From: Herbinix sp.
Lineage (GTDB): Bacteria; Bacillota; Clostridia; Lachnospirales; Lachnospiraceae
Assembly: GCA_029256105.1 (NCBI GenBank)
Contig: JAQSYO010000006.1
Location: 1-64,000 of the forward strand
Direction of reading: 5' to 3'
DNA: 64,000 bases
The notes under the pieces are model-generated. The model saw nothing but the letters and a program-made list of their open reading frames with translations. It had not been told where the DNA came from and did not search any database. This document shows, piece by piece, positions 8,568 through 17,439 of this stretch. The translations under genes were made by a program, and so were the position numbers. Positions within the stretch are counted from its first letter, which is position 1. Every line of letters begins with the position of its first letter.

Positions 8568-11051
8568 TTAAATAAACAAATTCACATTCGAATCTTCTGC
8601 TTCCCCAAGATAATAACCAACCCCACCGATTTTAACTCCATCAATCAATTCCTCTTTTTTAAGACCCATTACATCCAATGACATCTGGCAGGCAACAATT
8701 TCTATACCACTATCGATAGCGTACATAATTAACTCTTCTAGGGAGGATACATTCTTATCCTTCATTACTTTACGTATCATCATGCCTCCCATTCCCATCA
8801 TATTCATGTTGGAAAGTTTTAGCTTCTTACTACCTCTAGGCATCATCATACCGAACATCTTATCTATAAGACCCTTCTTTACCTTCACCTTTTCCGGTTT
8901 TCTAAGAATATTGAGGCCCCAGAAAGTGAAAAACATCGTTACTTTTTTCCCCATGGAAGCTGCGCCGTTCGCAATGATGAAAGAAGCAATAGCTTTATCT
9001 AAATCACCACTGAATACAACCATGGTCTTATTATCCTTAATCGAAGCAATTGAGAGGTATTGATTTACAGATTCCAGCTTATTTTTTTTGATAAATGCTG
9101 TAATATTGCTACCAACTCTTGTAACATCTAATAATTCATTATTCGTATTCCTACACCAAGCCTTGATATCCTCGTAAAAGCCAGGATCGGAAGCAACTAT
9201 CTTTAAAATTTGACCCTCCTCTAAATCAGTCATGGAGGTTTTCACCTGCATTAGCGGTCCTGGACAACATAGTCCACAGGCATCTAAAGACTTATCATAG
9301 GTACCTATTTTTGTCTCTTCCTTAATGGCTTGCGTATCCGGATCAATGGAAATGTATCTTGAATCCGTTTCATTATAATTATCATTCTTCTGCTCTATTT
9401 TACTTGGATCAAAATTTAGTGCGGATATTGTCTTGTAACCACCGGTAACGTTTAATACCCTAAAGTCGTTTTGTGATAAGATACGGTCTGCAACATAACC
9501 ACGTAAACCCACCTGACAGTATTCAACAATCATCTTATCTGGATCCAACTCGGACAATCTTTCTCTCAAGCTATCCACTGGAATATTCACTGCCCCTTCC
9601 ATATGTCCGTTGTTAAACTCTATTTCACTACGAACATCTACCAAGGTGTATTCTTCTTTATTCATACCCTCCACATCACTCCAAGAGGTAACATGAGCTC
9701 TACCTTCCAGAACATTCTGAGCAACGAAACCTGCCATATTAACTGGATCCTTTGCAGATGAAAATGGTGGTGCATAAGATAATTCTAATTCAGTAAGATC
9801 CTTTACGGTACCATTTAATCGAATAACGGTTGCTATTACGTCTATTCTCTTATCAACACCATCAAATCCCACTCCCTGAGCTCCAAGAATTTTACCCTCA
9901 TCATTGAAGATAAGTTTTAGAGACATTGGTACTGCTCCAGGATAATAAGAGGCATGGGAAACCGGGTGTACACAAATCGTCTTATAAGGAAGATTAGCTC
10001 GTTGTAGAGTTCTTTCATTCGCTCCTGTGCTTGCAGCAGTTAAGCTAAATATTTTAATTATTGAGGTCCCTTGTGAACCTTGAAAACTAGTATTTAAACC
10101 TGCCACATTGTCTGCAGCAATTCTACCTTGTTTATTGGCAGGTCCTGCCAAAGGAATTGCGGTTTTTAATTTTGTTATATAATCTACTACCTCGACGGCA
10201 TCCCCAACTGCATAGATATTTTCTTGGTTGGTTTCCATTTTATCATTTACTATAATATGGCCTCTTGGCCCAAACTCTATGCCGCTTTCTTTCAGAAAGG
10301 CAGTATCCGGCGCTACACCGATTGCTAACAATATAAGATCTGCACTAATCTTGGTATCACTGTTTAAGGTGACCTCTATCTGGTTATCGATTTCTTGGAA
10401 GGCTTTTACACCATCTCCAAGAATTAGTCGAACACCATTTTCAACAAGTTCTTTCTCTGGTAATACAACCATATCAAAGTCAAACGGCGCCAGAATGTGG
10501 GGAGCTGCTTCTACAAGTGTTACGTTTAAGCCTCTGTCTCTGAGGTTCTCAGCCATCTCCACACCGACAAATCCGCCACCAATAACAATCGCACTGTCCA
10601 CACCTTTTTTATCTACATAAGCCTTCACCTTATCTGTATCAGGGATATTTCTTAATGTGAATATTTTCTCGCTATTGATTCCAGGAATGTTTGGTCTTAG
10701 CGCCTTTGCACCCGGAGATAGGATCAGATAATCATAATTTTCTTCATAAACTCCTTTTGTCTTACTGTTCACAGTAACACACTTCCTCTTGGAATCTACT
10801 TTGATAACTTCGCTATTATTACGTACGTCTATGTTAAATCTAACTTTCATTGCCTCCGGCGTCTGTACTAAAAGCTTACTTCTTTCCATAATACTTTCTC
10901 CGATATAATACGGAAGCCCGCAATTTGCAAAGGAAATATACTCGTCTCTTTCAAACATTATGATTTCTGCAGTTTCATCCAATCTTCTAAGTCGCGCGGC
11001 TGCAGATGCTCCACCAGCCACACCGCCAATAATTAACACTTTTTTACTCAT
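8568..11051 (-). CDS. CoA-disulfide reductase-like flavoprotein fused to rhodanese, TusA and DsrE-like domains
   Basis: Four sulfur-handling modules lie in one 827-residue chain. Residues 1-450 form an FAD/NAD(P)H disulfide reductase of the CoA-disulfide or persulfide reductase class (FAD motif IIGGVAGGASAAARLRR, redox C44 in NCGLPYYIG). About 455-550 is a rhodanese with catalytic Cys in VEYCQVGLRGY. About 580-655 is a TusA/SirA domain with LCCPGPLMQ. About 660-827 is a DsrE-like domain (MVVFSGDLDKAIASFIIANG). Such fusions are known and are thought to reduce CoA-persulfide or polysulfide and relay sulfane sulfur. An ArsR regulator lies just upstream. GGAGG at 11062-11058 precedes the start and ends a set of repeated GGAGG palindromes in the leader. 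Confidence 0.9.
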   Translation of the reverse strand: MSKKVLIIGGVAGGASAAARLRRLDETAEIIMFERDEYISFANCGLPYYIGESIMERSKLLVQTPEAMKVRFNIDVRNNSEVIKVDSKRKCVTVNSKTKGVYEENYDYLILSPGAKALRPNIPGINSEKIFTLRNIPDTDKVKAYVDKKGVDSAIVIGGGFVGVEMAENLRDRGLNVTLVEAAPHILAPFDFDMVVLPEKELVENGVRLILGDGVKAFQEIDNQIEVTLNSDTKISADLILLAIGVAPDTAFLKESGIEFGPRGHIIVNDKMETNQENIYAVGDAVEVVDYITKLKTAIPLAGPANKQGRIAADNVAGLNTSFQGSQGTSIIKIFSLTAASTGANERTLQRANLPYKTICVHPVSHASYYPGAVPMSLKLIFNDEGKILGAQGVGFDGVDKRIDVIATVIRLNGTVKDLTELELSYAPPFSSAKDPVNMAGFVAQNVLEGRAHVTSWSDVEGMNKEEYTLVDVRSEIEFNNGHMEGAVNIPVDSLRERLSELDPDKMIVEYCQVGLRGYVADRILSQNDFRVLNVTGGYKTISALNFDPSKIEQKNDNYNETDSRYISIDPDTQAIKEETKIGTYDKSLDACGLCCPGPLMQVKTSMTDLEEGQILKIVASDPGFYEDIKAWCRNTNNELLDVTRVGSNITAFIKKNKLESVNQYLSIASIKDNKTMVVFSGDLDKAIASFIIANGAASMGKKVTMFFTFWGLNILRKPEKVKVKKGLIDKMFGMMMPRGSKKLKLSNMNMMGMGGMMIRKVMKDKNVSSLEELIMYAIDSGIEIVACQMSLDVMGLKKEELIDGVKIGGVGYYLGEAEDSNVNLFI

Positions 11052-11057
11052 ATTAAT

Positions 11058-11134
11058 CCTCCATTTTTTTAGGAGGATTTCACCTCCTTTTTTTGGAGGA
11101 TTTCGCCTCCATTTTTTTGGAGGATTTCACCTCC
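11058..11134 (-). repeat. Tandem GGAGG...CCTCC palindromes in the mRNA leader
   Basis: Three copies of GGAGGATTTCACCTCC (11072-11087, 11095-11110 with A to G, 11119-11134) are separated by seven-base T runs, period 23-24. A half copy (11058-11062) supplies the real Shine-Dalgarno of the flavoprotein gene. On the minus-strand transcript each copy reads GGAGGTGAAATCCTCC, so each holds a Shine-Dalgarno-like sequence that can pair with its own other half. Confidence 0.9.
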
Positions 11135-11145
11135 CAATCTATCTT

Positions 11146-11427
11146 TTATTCTGCAAAAAGTATCTTCATCAAAGCAGCAATTTTGTCATTACGTATATGA
11201 TAATAAATCTCCAGTCCGTTTCTTCTTCCCTCAATAATCCCAGCAGCTTTTAGCTTTTGCAGATGTTGGGAAACAGTTGATTGCGGGGTAGCTAAGCAGT
11301 TTTGCATATGACTTACATTACATTCCCCTTTTTCTAATAGCCCCATGATAATACATAACCTTACCGGATGTGCTATCGTCTTCAGCATTTCAGCACCATC
11401 ATTGTATTTAATAAAATTATTTTCCAT
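11146..11427 (-). CDS. ArsR-family transcriptional regulator
   Basis: This small winged-helix regulator of 93 residues has the usual ArsR start (LKTIAHPVRLCIIMGLLEKGE) and recognition helix (TPQSTVSQHLQKLKAAGIIEGRR). Cysteines occur in the opening helix (LCI), at ECNV and at QNCL. The ArsR members that sense persulfide or metal use paired cysteines, so a thiol-based sensor for the neighbouring sulfur flavoprotein is plausible but unproved. It lies about 95 bases upstream of the flavoprotein start, on the same strand, with the GGAGG palindromes between, so the two are probably one transcript. Confidence 0.88.
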   Translation of the reverse strand: MENNFIKYNDGAEMLKTIAHPVRLCIIMGLLEKGECNVSHMQNCLATPQSTVSQHLQKLKAAGIIEGRRNGLEIYYHIRNDKIAALMKILFAE

Positions 11428-11494
11428 CGTATTCCTGCTTTCTTTACCTTGACTTATTTTGTGTTTGTTAGTATCAAACTTTTTGTAACATCAA

Positions 11495-11700
11495 CTTATA
11501 TCACTCAACTTATATCTCTCTATTTAAATATCCCAGTTTATATCTCTCAATTTATATCGCAATTTATATCTCAATTTATATCTCAATTTATATCTCAATT
11601 TATATCTTTAATTTATATCTCCCAGTTTATATCTCTCAACTTATACCTCTCAATTTATATCTCCCAGTTTATATCTCTCAAATTATATCTTTATATTTGC
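11495..11700. repeat. Imperfect tandem repeats, CAATTTATATCT type
   Basis: About 15 units of 11-14 bases of the form CAATTTATATCT(C) follow each other. The most regular part is 11548-11605, and variants read CCCAGTTTATATCTCT. The repeat stays open in some frames and gives a spurious Ile/Ser/Gln-rich ORF. It fills the spacer between the divergent arsR and kinase genes. No function recognised. Confidence 0.85.
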
Positions 11701-11720
11701 ATCTCTATATTTACTACTCC

Positions 11721-11760
11721 ATATATCACTATATTCATATATTACGATATAGTGATATAT
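11721..11760. promoter_or_regulatory. Perfect 14-bp inverted repeat upstream of the receiver-kinase gene
   Basis: ATATATCACTATAT (11721-11734) is repeated inverted at 11747-11760 around a 12-base loop. It lies about 100 bases before the promoter at 11859. It could be an operator or an RNA hairpin; no T tract follows. Confidence 0.5.
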
Positions 11761-11858
11761 ATGTCAATACTGATATTGCTATATTTAAACTCTCTTAGTG
11801 ACTTAGTTACAGTAACAAAATATCGCTTCCCATTTATTGTTAAATAAAACAACTTTAG

Positions 11859-11887
11859 TTGAAATATAATCCATCAAATGGTATAAT
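11859..11887 (+). promoter_or_regulatory. Sigma-A promoter of the receiver-histidine kinase gene
   Basis: TTGAAA (11859-11864), 17 bases, TATAAT (11882-11887). The promoter covers the start of the longest ORF, which supports the later ATG at 11931. Confidence 0.75.
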
Positions 11888-11930
11888 TGTATATACAAAA
11901 GATATCCTACCCAAGAATGGAGGCTATAAT

Positions 11931-13226
11931 ATGAAAGTGCTGGTGGTAGATGATAGTCATCTTAACCTAGTTATTGCCAAGCGATATCTTGAACAAATTC
12001 CTGCCATTACGCAAGTATTATTATGTGATGATTCAAGACAGGTCAAGTCCATAATTGACGAATATTCTATTGATATTTTAATTTCAGATATTATGATGCC
12101 AGCTATCACCGGTATAGACTTACTTGCACAGTTACGCGCGGACAAAAAATATGATGATATGCCAATCATTATGTTAACTTACTTAGATGATTTGGAGAGT
12201 TATAAGAGATGTTTTGAACTTGGAGCCTTTGATTATATTAATAAACCGATCAATGGCAATGAATTATATGCTCGTTTGAAGGTTGCAATCGAATCGAAAA
12301 TCAGTTCAAACAATTTAAAGGCTTTAGTTGAAGTAACAAGGAAGCAAAATGAAGAACTTAAGGAAATCAATGCTAAATTAACAGAAGCCAAATTTAGTCT
12401 GGTACAATCAGAGAAAATGGCGGCAATCGGACAATTGGCAGCCGGTATCGCCCATGAAATTAATAATCCTATGGGTTTTGTAAGCAGTAATTTTGATACT
12501 CTTCATGTTTATTTTAAGAAAATCAGTGAATTCTTACAATTTTTAGGCACTCAGTTGGGAGGAGATGTCAAACTTCATAGCAATGAACTTATCAAAGATG
12601 ATGTTATAACTGTTAGAGAAAAATTCGATAACTTAAAAATCGACTTACTTATAAAGGAACTTGAAGGAATTTTTTCTGATTCTAGCAGTGGTATCCAAAG
12701 AATTAATGAAATTGTACAGTCGCTCCGAATATTTGCTCGTTCCTCTAAAGATGATGAAAAAGATACAAACGTCTTGCTTGATATCATTAACCAGGTAATA
12801 CTTATAACAAAAAATGAAGTGAAATACGTTGCTACAATTGAGCTTGATGTTCCAGACGAAATTATTCTATATTGTAACCGAATACAAATTGGACAAGTAT
12901 TTATCAATATTATTTTAAATGCTGCACAAGCAATTAAATCACAGCAACGTGAAGCTTTAGGAATAATTAAAATAAAAGCTAGAAAAGTTGAACAAGAAAT
13001 TATGATTACCTTCGATGATGACGGACCAGGAATACCAGAAGAAAATATTTCAAAAATATTTGAACCATTTTTCACAACTAAGGAAATCGGTCAAGGTACA
13101 GGTCTTGGTCTCAGCATCTCCTATGATATCATAGTAAATAAACATAATGGTTTGTTTGATGTAACAAGTGAATATGGTAAAGGTGCAATCTTTACTGTTG
13201 TATTACCGATTGTAGCTATAATTTAG
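11931..13226 (+). CDS. Cytosolic response regulator-histidine kinase hybrid
   Basis: The order is receiver then kinase, without membrane segments. The receiver (1-120) has D7/D8, phospho-acceptor D53 in LISDIMMP and K105. A coiled-coil linker (about 125-160) leads to HisKA with H175 in GIAHEINNPMG and an HATPase domain with NAAQAI, DDGPGIP and GTGLGLSIS. It can therefore both receive and donate phosphate, integrating an upstream kinase signal. The ATG at 11931 has GGAGG eight bases upstream and lies downstream of a consensus promoter. A receiver-HDOD gene follows 260 bases later on the same strand and is the obvious partner. Confidence 0.9.
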   Translation: MKVLVVDDSHLNLVIAKRYLEQIPAITQVLLCDDSRQVKSIIDEYSIDILISDIMMPAITGIDLLAQLRADKKYDDMPIIMLTYLDDLESYKRCFELGAFDYINKPINGNELYARLKVAIESKISSNNLKALVEVTRKQNEELKEINAKLTEAKFSLVQSEKMAAIGQLAAGIAHEINNPMGFVSSNFDTLHVYFKKISEFLQFLGTQLGGDVKLHSNELIKDDVITVREKFDNLKIDLLIKELEGIFSDSSSGIQRINEIVQSLRIFARSSKDDEKDTNVLLDIINQVILITKNEVKYVATIELDVPDEIILYCNRIQIGQVFINIILNAAQAIKSQQREALGIIKIKARKVEQEIMITFDDDGPGIPEENISKIFEPFFTTKEIGQGTGLGLSISYDIIVNKHNGLFDVTSEYGKGAIFTVVLPIVAII

Positions 13227-13486
13227 AGCAAAAAACAGTTCCGCTCAGAATATAATAAAAAGAATTGACGATGCTATCTATCAAGTAAAAAGCGCTAGAA
13301 TTTCTTAGACAATTATAGATTAGGATTTATCCATCTTCCTAATATTATTACAAGATTTTTAATTTAAAATGGACTTTATACTACATTGCTTAAGACTTCA
13401 AGTTAACAATAATTAGGACTGCAATCTGGTAATCGGATTTTTAATAAAAGAACTATAACTCCACAAAATGAAGGGATGAGACGGTT

Positions 13487-14647
13487 ATGAAAAAAATATT
13501 AATAGTTGATGATGAAATTCAAATTTTAAATGCTCTATCTAGAATGTTTATAGACACGGATTATGAAATATTCAGTGCAGAAAATGGTATGGATGCATTG
13601 AAATTAATTGAAACTACTGAGATTGATATGGTAATCAGTGACATGCGGATGCCTATTCTCGATGGCTTCAAGCTTTTGAGCATCGTGAAGGAAAAATATC
13701 CTAAGATTATACGAATTATTCTTAGTGCCTATGCAGAAGAAAAACCAATGTTTCGAGCATTATTGCATAATGTTGCAAAGCTTTATGTTTTTAAACCTTG
13801 GAATAATAATGAACTTTTACAGAGTATCAATAAGCTATTTGAAGATGATATTGTTATAAATTCATCTGATTTATTAGATAAAATTAATGAGATAGGCTGT
13901 GCTACTGCAATGTCAGAAAATTGTGAAAAAATGCTCTCACTTATTGAGGACGAGAATATGGATGCCCTAATCACAGAAATAGAGCAAGATCCTGAAATCT
14001 CAGCACTCTTATTACAAGTTGCTAAATCCGCTGTGTATGGTGTGATGCCGAATACGATAAAGCAAGCTGCAATTTATATAGGACTTCATAATTTAAAATG
14101 CTTCCTGCACTGGGCTTGTGCAATCAACCCCACAAATCAAACAAGCGATGTAAATGGTGAGCCTGAACTTCTATTGAAACACGCATATTATACAAACCGC
14201 ATTTTTCTCTTTCTATACGAAGCGTTTCTCCATAAACAACCACCTGAATCTACCATGTTTGCAGGTTTGATGCATAATATAGGATTAATCCTTTTATCAA
14301 AAGGGTTACAAAAAAATGGAAGCTTGAAAATACCAGATCTAACCTCCGATGATTATATTAAACTTGAAATGAGTGATTATAAAGTGCACCATCAAGAAGT
14401 AGGCGCTCATTTCCTTGATTTATGGGATATTCCTTTCCCGATGTATGAAGTGGCGTTATTTCATCACAGACCACTTGATTCTACAATCGTTTTTCATGAG
14501 TTAGTTTCCTGTGTTCATATTGCGCAACATTATGCATGGAAAGCTCTAAATGGAAAAGAACAGGAACCTGTTTCCGCCGAAGTATTCGAAAGCATTGGTG
14601 TTTTAGCTGAAGATTTTGAGAAACGATTAGCAAGGTATTTAAAATAA
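13487..14647 (+). CDS. Response regulator with HDOD output domain
   Basis: A receiver (1-115; D8/D9, phospho-acceptor D52 in VISDMRMP, FKPW near 103) is fused to an HDOD domain (about 135-340; dispersed HD-like residues AGLMHNIGLILLS and HHQEVGAHFLDLWDIP). HDOD proteins are HD-GYP relatives that usually lack hydrolase activity and act as regulatory scaffolds, often in c-di-GMP or motility signalling. This one is likely the output of the receiver-kinase encoded upstream. AAGGGATGAG precedes the start. A strong terminator follows. Confidence 0.88.
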   Translation: MKKILIVDDEIQILNALSRMFIDTDYEIFSAENGMDALKLIETTEIDMVISDMRMPILDGFKLLSIVKEKYPKIIRIILSAYAEEKPMFRALLHNVAKLYVFKPWNNNELLQSINKLFEDDIVINSSDLLDKINEIGCATAMSENCEKMLSLIEDENMDALITEIEQDPEISALLLQVAKSAVYGVMPNTIKQAAIYIGLHNLKCFLHWACAINPTNQTSDVNGEPELLLKHAYYTNRIFLFLYEAFLHKQPPESTMFAGLMHNIGLILLSKGLQKNGSLKIPDLTSDDYIKLEMSDYKVHHQEVGAHFLDLWDIPFPMYEVALFHHRPLDSTIVFHELVSCVHIAQHYAWKALNGKEQEPVSAEVFESIGVLAEDFEKRLARYLK

Positions 14648-14658
14648 AATTTATTAAT

Positions 14659-14737
14659 AAATGAGCCGGAGTAATATTACTTATGACCCTTCTTATCGGA
14701 AGGAACACTCGTATTATTGCATCCGGCTCATTTTATA
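14659..14737. terminator. Bidirectional terminator between converging genes
   Basis: ATGAGCCGGA (14661-14670) pairs with TCCGGCTCAT (14722-14731), flanked by A-rich sequence on the left and T-rich on the right. It serves the HDOD gene and the converging NADH oxidase gene. Confidence 0.85.
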
Positions 14738-14771
14738 ATTCTTTGGTTAATTCTTATATTAATTCTTTTAT

Positions 14772-16136
14772 TTAAGCTTTCTCTAGTTCAAGCTTTCGTT
14801 CCTGTTCAACAGCTGCATGTGCAAGAAGGTTTAGGTAGTTCCAAGGACGATCAAAGTGAGGCTGGAAGAAGAAATCAACATATGCCAAATCTTCAATCGT
14901 CATACTGTTTTGAATCGCAAGGGATAAAGTATTGGCAGATTGGGTAACATCATATTTTGACATAACCTGCCCTCCAACTATGCGGTTCGTCCCTACTTCA
15001 TAAACTAACTGCATGAGAACTTCTTCGGTTGTTGGCATAAATTCTGGCCGATAGTTATCTTTAAATATTACCGAACGAACAGTAAGACCAAATACCGGTG
15101 CCGCACCGACGGTCAATCCGGTGGAGCCAATATTATAACCGAATAAATGCAGCCCCGAGGTTGATTGAGTTCCTCTATATTTTACCTTAGGTGCAACAAT
15201 ATTCTTACCGATTAAGGTACCCATACGTACTGCATTGGTTGCTAAAGGTATATATGCTTGCCCACCATTCGGATTGTAGTGAACTGCACAGCTGTCACCT
15301 GCTGCAAAGATATCCGGGTTACTGGTCCGCATGTAATCATCAACAAGAATAGCACCGTTTGGTAACATATCTACTTTTCCTTTGAGCAAATCATTGTTTG
15401 GTCTAAACCCAACGCACAGAATAACCATGTCAGCATCAAATTCACCAGTTGCCGTCACAACGGATTTCACTTCACCATTCTCATCGGCATCGAACCTTAC
15501 CACTGCCTGATTAAGCGCCAAGGTAATTCCACGTTCTCTTAAGTCGTTTTCTAATATATCCGTAAATTCTTGATCGAGATACTTATTCAGAATACGGTCT
15601 AATCCATCGATTAAGGTAACCTCTTTCCCAGACTCTCGAAATGCTTCCACGAGTTCTATTCCTATATAACCACCACCAACAATTACAACTTTTTTTATAT
15701 CATTAGTACGACTAATGATTGCATTGGCTTGTTCGAAATTCTTACAAAGTAATATATTTTTACTATCAATTCCGGGGATTGGCGGAATAATTGGCCATGA
15801 TCCTGTTGTATTAACTAATTTGTCATACGTAACCTCAATTTCTTCTCCAGTATTCAAATCCTCAGCAACTACTTTTTTAGCAACTATATCAATACTCTTT
15901 ACGTTATGTTTAATTTTTATTGTTGCACCCATTTGCTGCAATTCTTCTGGATTGGAATAGAATAAACCAGCAGCATCTTTTACAACCCCACCAACATATA
16001 AAGCTATTCCACAAGACAAAAACGAGATATTATCATTTCGCTCAAAAACAATTACTTCGGTCTTCGGGTTCTCTCTTAAAATTGTTTTTACTGCTGATGT
16101 CCCTGCATGTGTACATCCAATCACTACTACTCTCAT
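14772..16136 (-). CDS. nox: NADH oxidase (FAD-dependent, probably water-forming)
   Basis: This protein belongs to the NADH oxidase / CoA-disulfide reductase branch of flavoproteins. It has an FAD motif (VVIGCTHAGTSAV), a single redox cysteine C42 in FLSCGIALYVGG, an NAD-binding VVIVGGGYIGIELVEAF, and a second FAD motif (DIFAAGDSCAV). The 454-residue length and the SCGIALYVGG context match NADH oxidases that reduce O2 to water via a Cys-sulfenic acid. In an anaerobe this would detoxify oxygen and regenerate NAD+. Confusion with a CoA-disulfide reductase is possible. GGAGGG precedes the start, and a Fur/PerR-like box lies in the promoter region. Confidence 0.85.
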   Translation of the reverse strand: MRVVVIGCTHAGTSAVKTILRENPKTEVIVFERNDNISFLSCGIALYVGGVVKDAAGLFYSNPEELQQMGATIKIKHNVKSIDIVAKKVVAEDLNTGEEIEVTYDKLVNTTGSWPIIPPIPGIDSKNILLCKNFEQANAIISRTNDIKKVVIVGGGYIGIELVEAFRESGKEVTLIDGLDRILNKYLDQEFTDILENDLRERGITLALNQAVVRFDADENGEVKSVVTATGEFDADMVILCVGFRPNNDLLKGKVDMLPNGAILVDDYMRTSNPDIFAAGDSCAVHYNPNGGQAYIPLATNAVRMGTLIGKNIVAPKVKYRGTQSTSGLHLFGYNIGSTGLTVGAAPVFGLTVRSVIFKDNYRPEFMPTTEEVLMQLVYEVGTNRIVGGQVMSKYDVTQSANTLSLAIQNSMTIEDLAYVDFFFQPHFDRPWNYLNLLAHAAVEQERKLELEKA

Positions 16137-16185
16137 CCTGTACCCTCCTATTATCTATCAAAATTCATTCCATTTCTTTTATATT

Positions 16186-16200
16186 AGATAATAATTATCA
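16186..16200 (-). promoter_or_regulatory. Fur/PerR-family operator-like box upstream of nox
   Basis: AGATAATAATTATCA is a 7-1-7 palindrome with one outer mismatch to the Bacillus-type Fur consensus TGATAATNATTATCA and close to the PerR box. It starts 50 bases before the nox ATG, next to a weak -10 (TATAAA, 16183-16178). Confidence 0.5.
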
Positions 16201-16261
16201 TATCGATAATTCTACTATTTAATATTTTATGATCTAATATTTACTATTGGTTATCTCAAAC

Positions 16262-16335
16262 CTGATATCTTATTTTTGATATCTTATTTTTGATATCTTA
16301 TTTTTGATATTTATTTTTGATATTTATTTTTGAAA
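16262..16335. repeat. Tandem TTTTTGATATCTTA repeats
   Basis: Five consecutive units of 11-14 bases (GATATCTTATTTTT, later GATATTTATTTTT) lie in the nox/DMT-transporter spacer (16137-16508). The rest of that spacer is AT-rich with nothing else seen. Confidence 0.85.
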
Positions 16336-16508
16336 AAATATCTATTTATATATTACAGTTTTATCAATAACAGTTATTATTACTATTATCATATTTATTA
16401 TACCGTCTTTTCTCTGAAAATAAAATAGTAAATACTAATTAATCGATACGATATTATGGCGAATAATTGTATGTTTTATCCAGTAGTATTTTGTGAACTT
16501 GCTGTTTG

Positions 16509-17393
16509 TTAAATTATCGGCGCCTCACTTATTTTTCTTCTATCATAAATTTCACTAAGGAAGGTGGCGCCAAGAATTAACACCCCACCGAACACCTGTA
16601 ATAAAGTCAACTCTTCCTGTAAAAATATACTGGACATAATAATAGCAGAAATTGGATCCGTGTAGCTGAATACTGCAATTGTCTGGCCCTTTAATTTTCT
16701 AATCGCTGTAAAATATAACAAGTAAGCCAATCCAGTGTGTATAATCCCTAACGTTAATAGAAAAAGAAACGACCTTTGATCAATCTGGAATACTTGAACC
16801 TTTTCTGTTAATAGAATGTATGGCAGTAAAACAATGGATGCTGATCCAATTTGGATAATTGTAGTCTCTATACCGGACAATCCTTTTAGAAATTTGTTCA
16901 TTATAACAACACTTGCATACAATACGGCTGCCGAAAGGCCATAACTTATTCCAATAATATGATTCTTGCCTTCTCCCCCACCTATTCCAACAATAAGGAA
17001 CATACCTAGAATAGCTCCCAAAATACACATCGTCTTTGTTACTGTTAACCGCTCTTTTAGAATAAAGGGTGATAAAAACATAACAAATACAGGAGCAAAG
17101 TAATAGCTTAAGGTTGCATTCGCTATCGTAGTATATTTGTACGCCTCAAACATCAAGATCCAGTTAAAACCGATAGCTGATCCGGATATGATTAGTAGTA
17201 TTAAGTTTGGTCGGATAGATTCCCAGGATAATTTTTGTTTCATTAACGGGCAGGCAACAAGTAAAAAAGAAGTTCCTATCACACCTCGAACTAAGGCAAT
17301 CTGTCCTGAACTAAGATCAATGTTCTTAGCAAATAATCCAATACTTCCGAAAATAAGCATAGCAAATAAGTAAATCGTTTTTGAATTTTTCAT
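16509..17393 (-). CDS. EamA/DMT-family transporter
   Basis: This is a ten-helix drug/metabolite-transporter-like membrane protein of 294 residues with two EamA halves (about 8-140 and 150-285). Typical signatures are GSIGLFAKNI near the start and YFTAIRKLKGQTIAVFSYTDPISAIIMS in the second half. The substrate cannot be told from sequence; relatives export amino acids or metabolites. I chose the ATG at 17393 because GGAG lies nine bases upstream. The open frame reaches 17528, but that would overlap the nitroreductase gene. The upstream neighbour is a SagB-type nitroreductase 46 bases away, likely in the same transcript. Confidence 0.88.
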   Translation of the reverse strand: MKNSKTIYLFAMLIFGSIGLFAKNIDLSSGQIALVRGVIGTSFLLVACPLMKQKLSWESIRPNLILLIISGSAIGFNWILMFEAYKYTTIANATLSYYFAPVFVMFLSPFILKERLTVTKTMCILGAILGMFLIVGIGGGEGKNHIIGISYGLSAAVLYASVVIMNKFLKGLSGIETTIIQIGSASIVLLPYILLTEKVQVFQIDQRSFLFLLTLGIIHTGLAYLLYFTAIRKLKGQTIAVFSYTDPISAIIMSSIFLQEELTLLQVFGGVLILGATFLSEIYDRRKISEAPII

Positions 17394-17439
17394 GATGGTG
17401 CTCCTGTCTTCGGTTTGTTCTTTGTAGTCGCATTCACCT

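Noticed and set aside
11368-11847. Ile/Ser/Gln-rich ORF of 159 codons in the arsR/kinase spacer
   Set aside because: It consists of the AT repeat tract, lacks a ribosome binding site and overlaps arsR.
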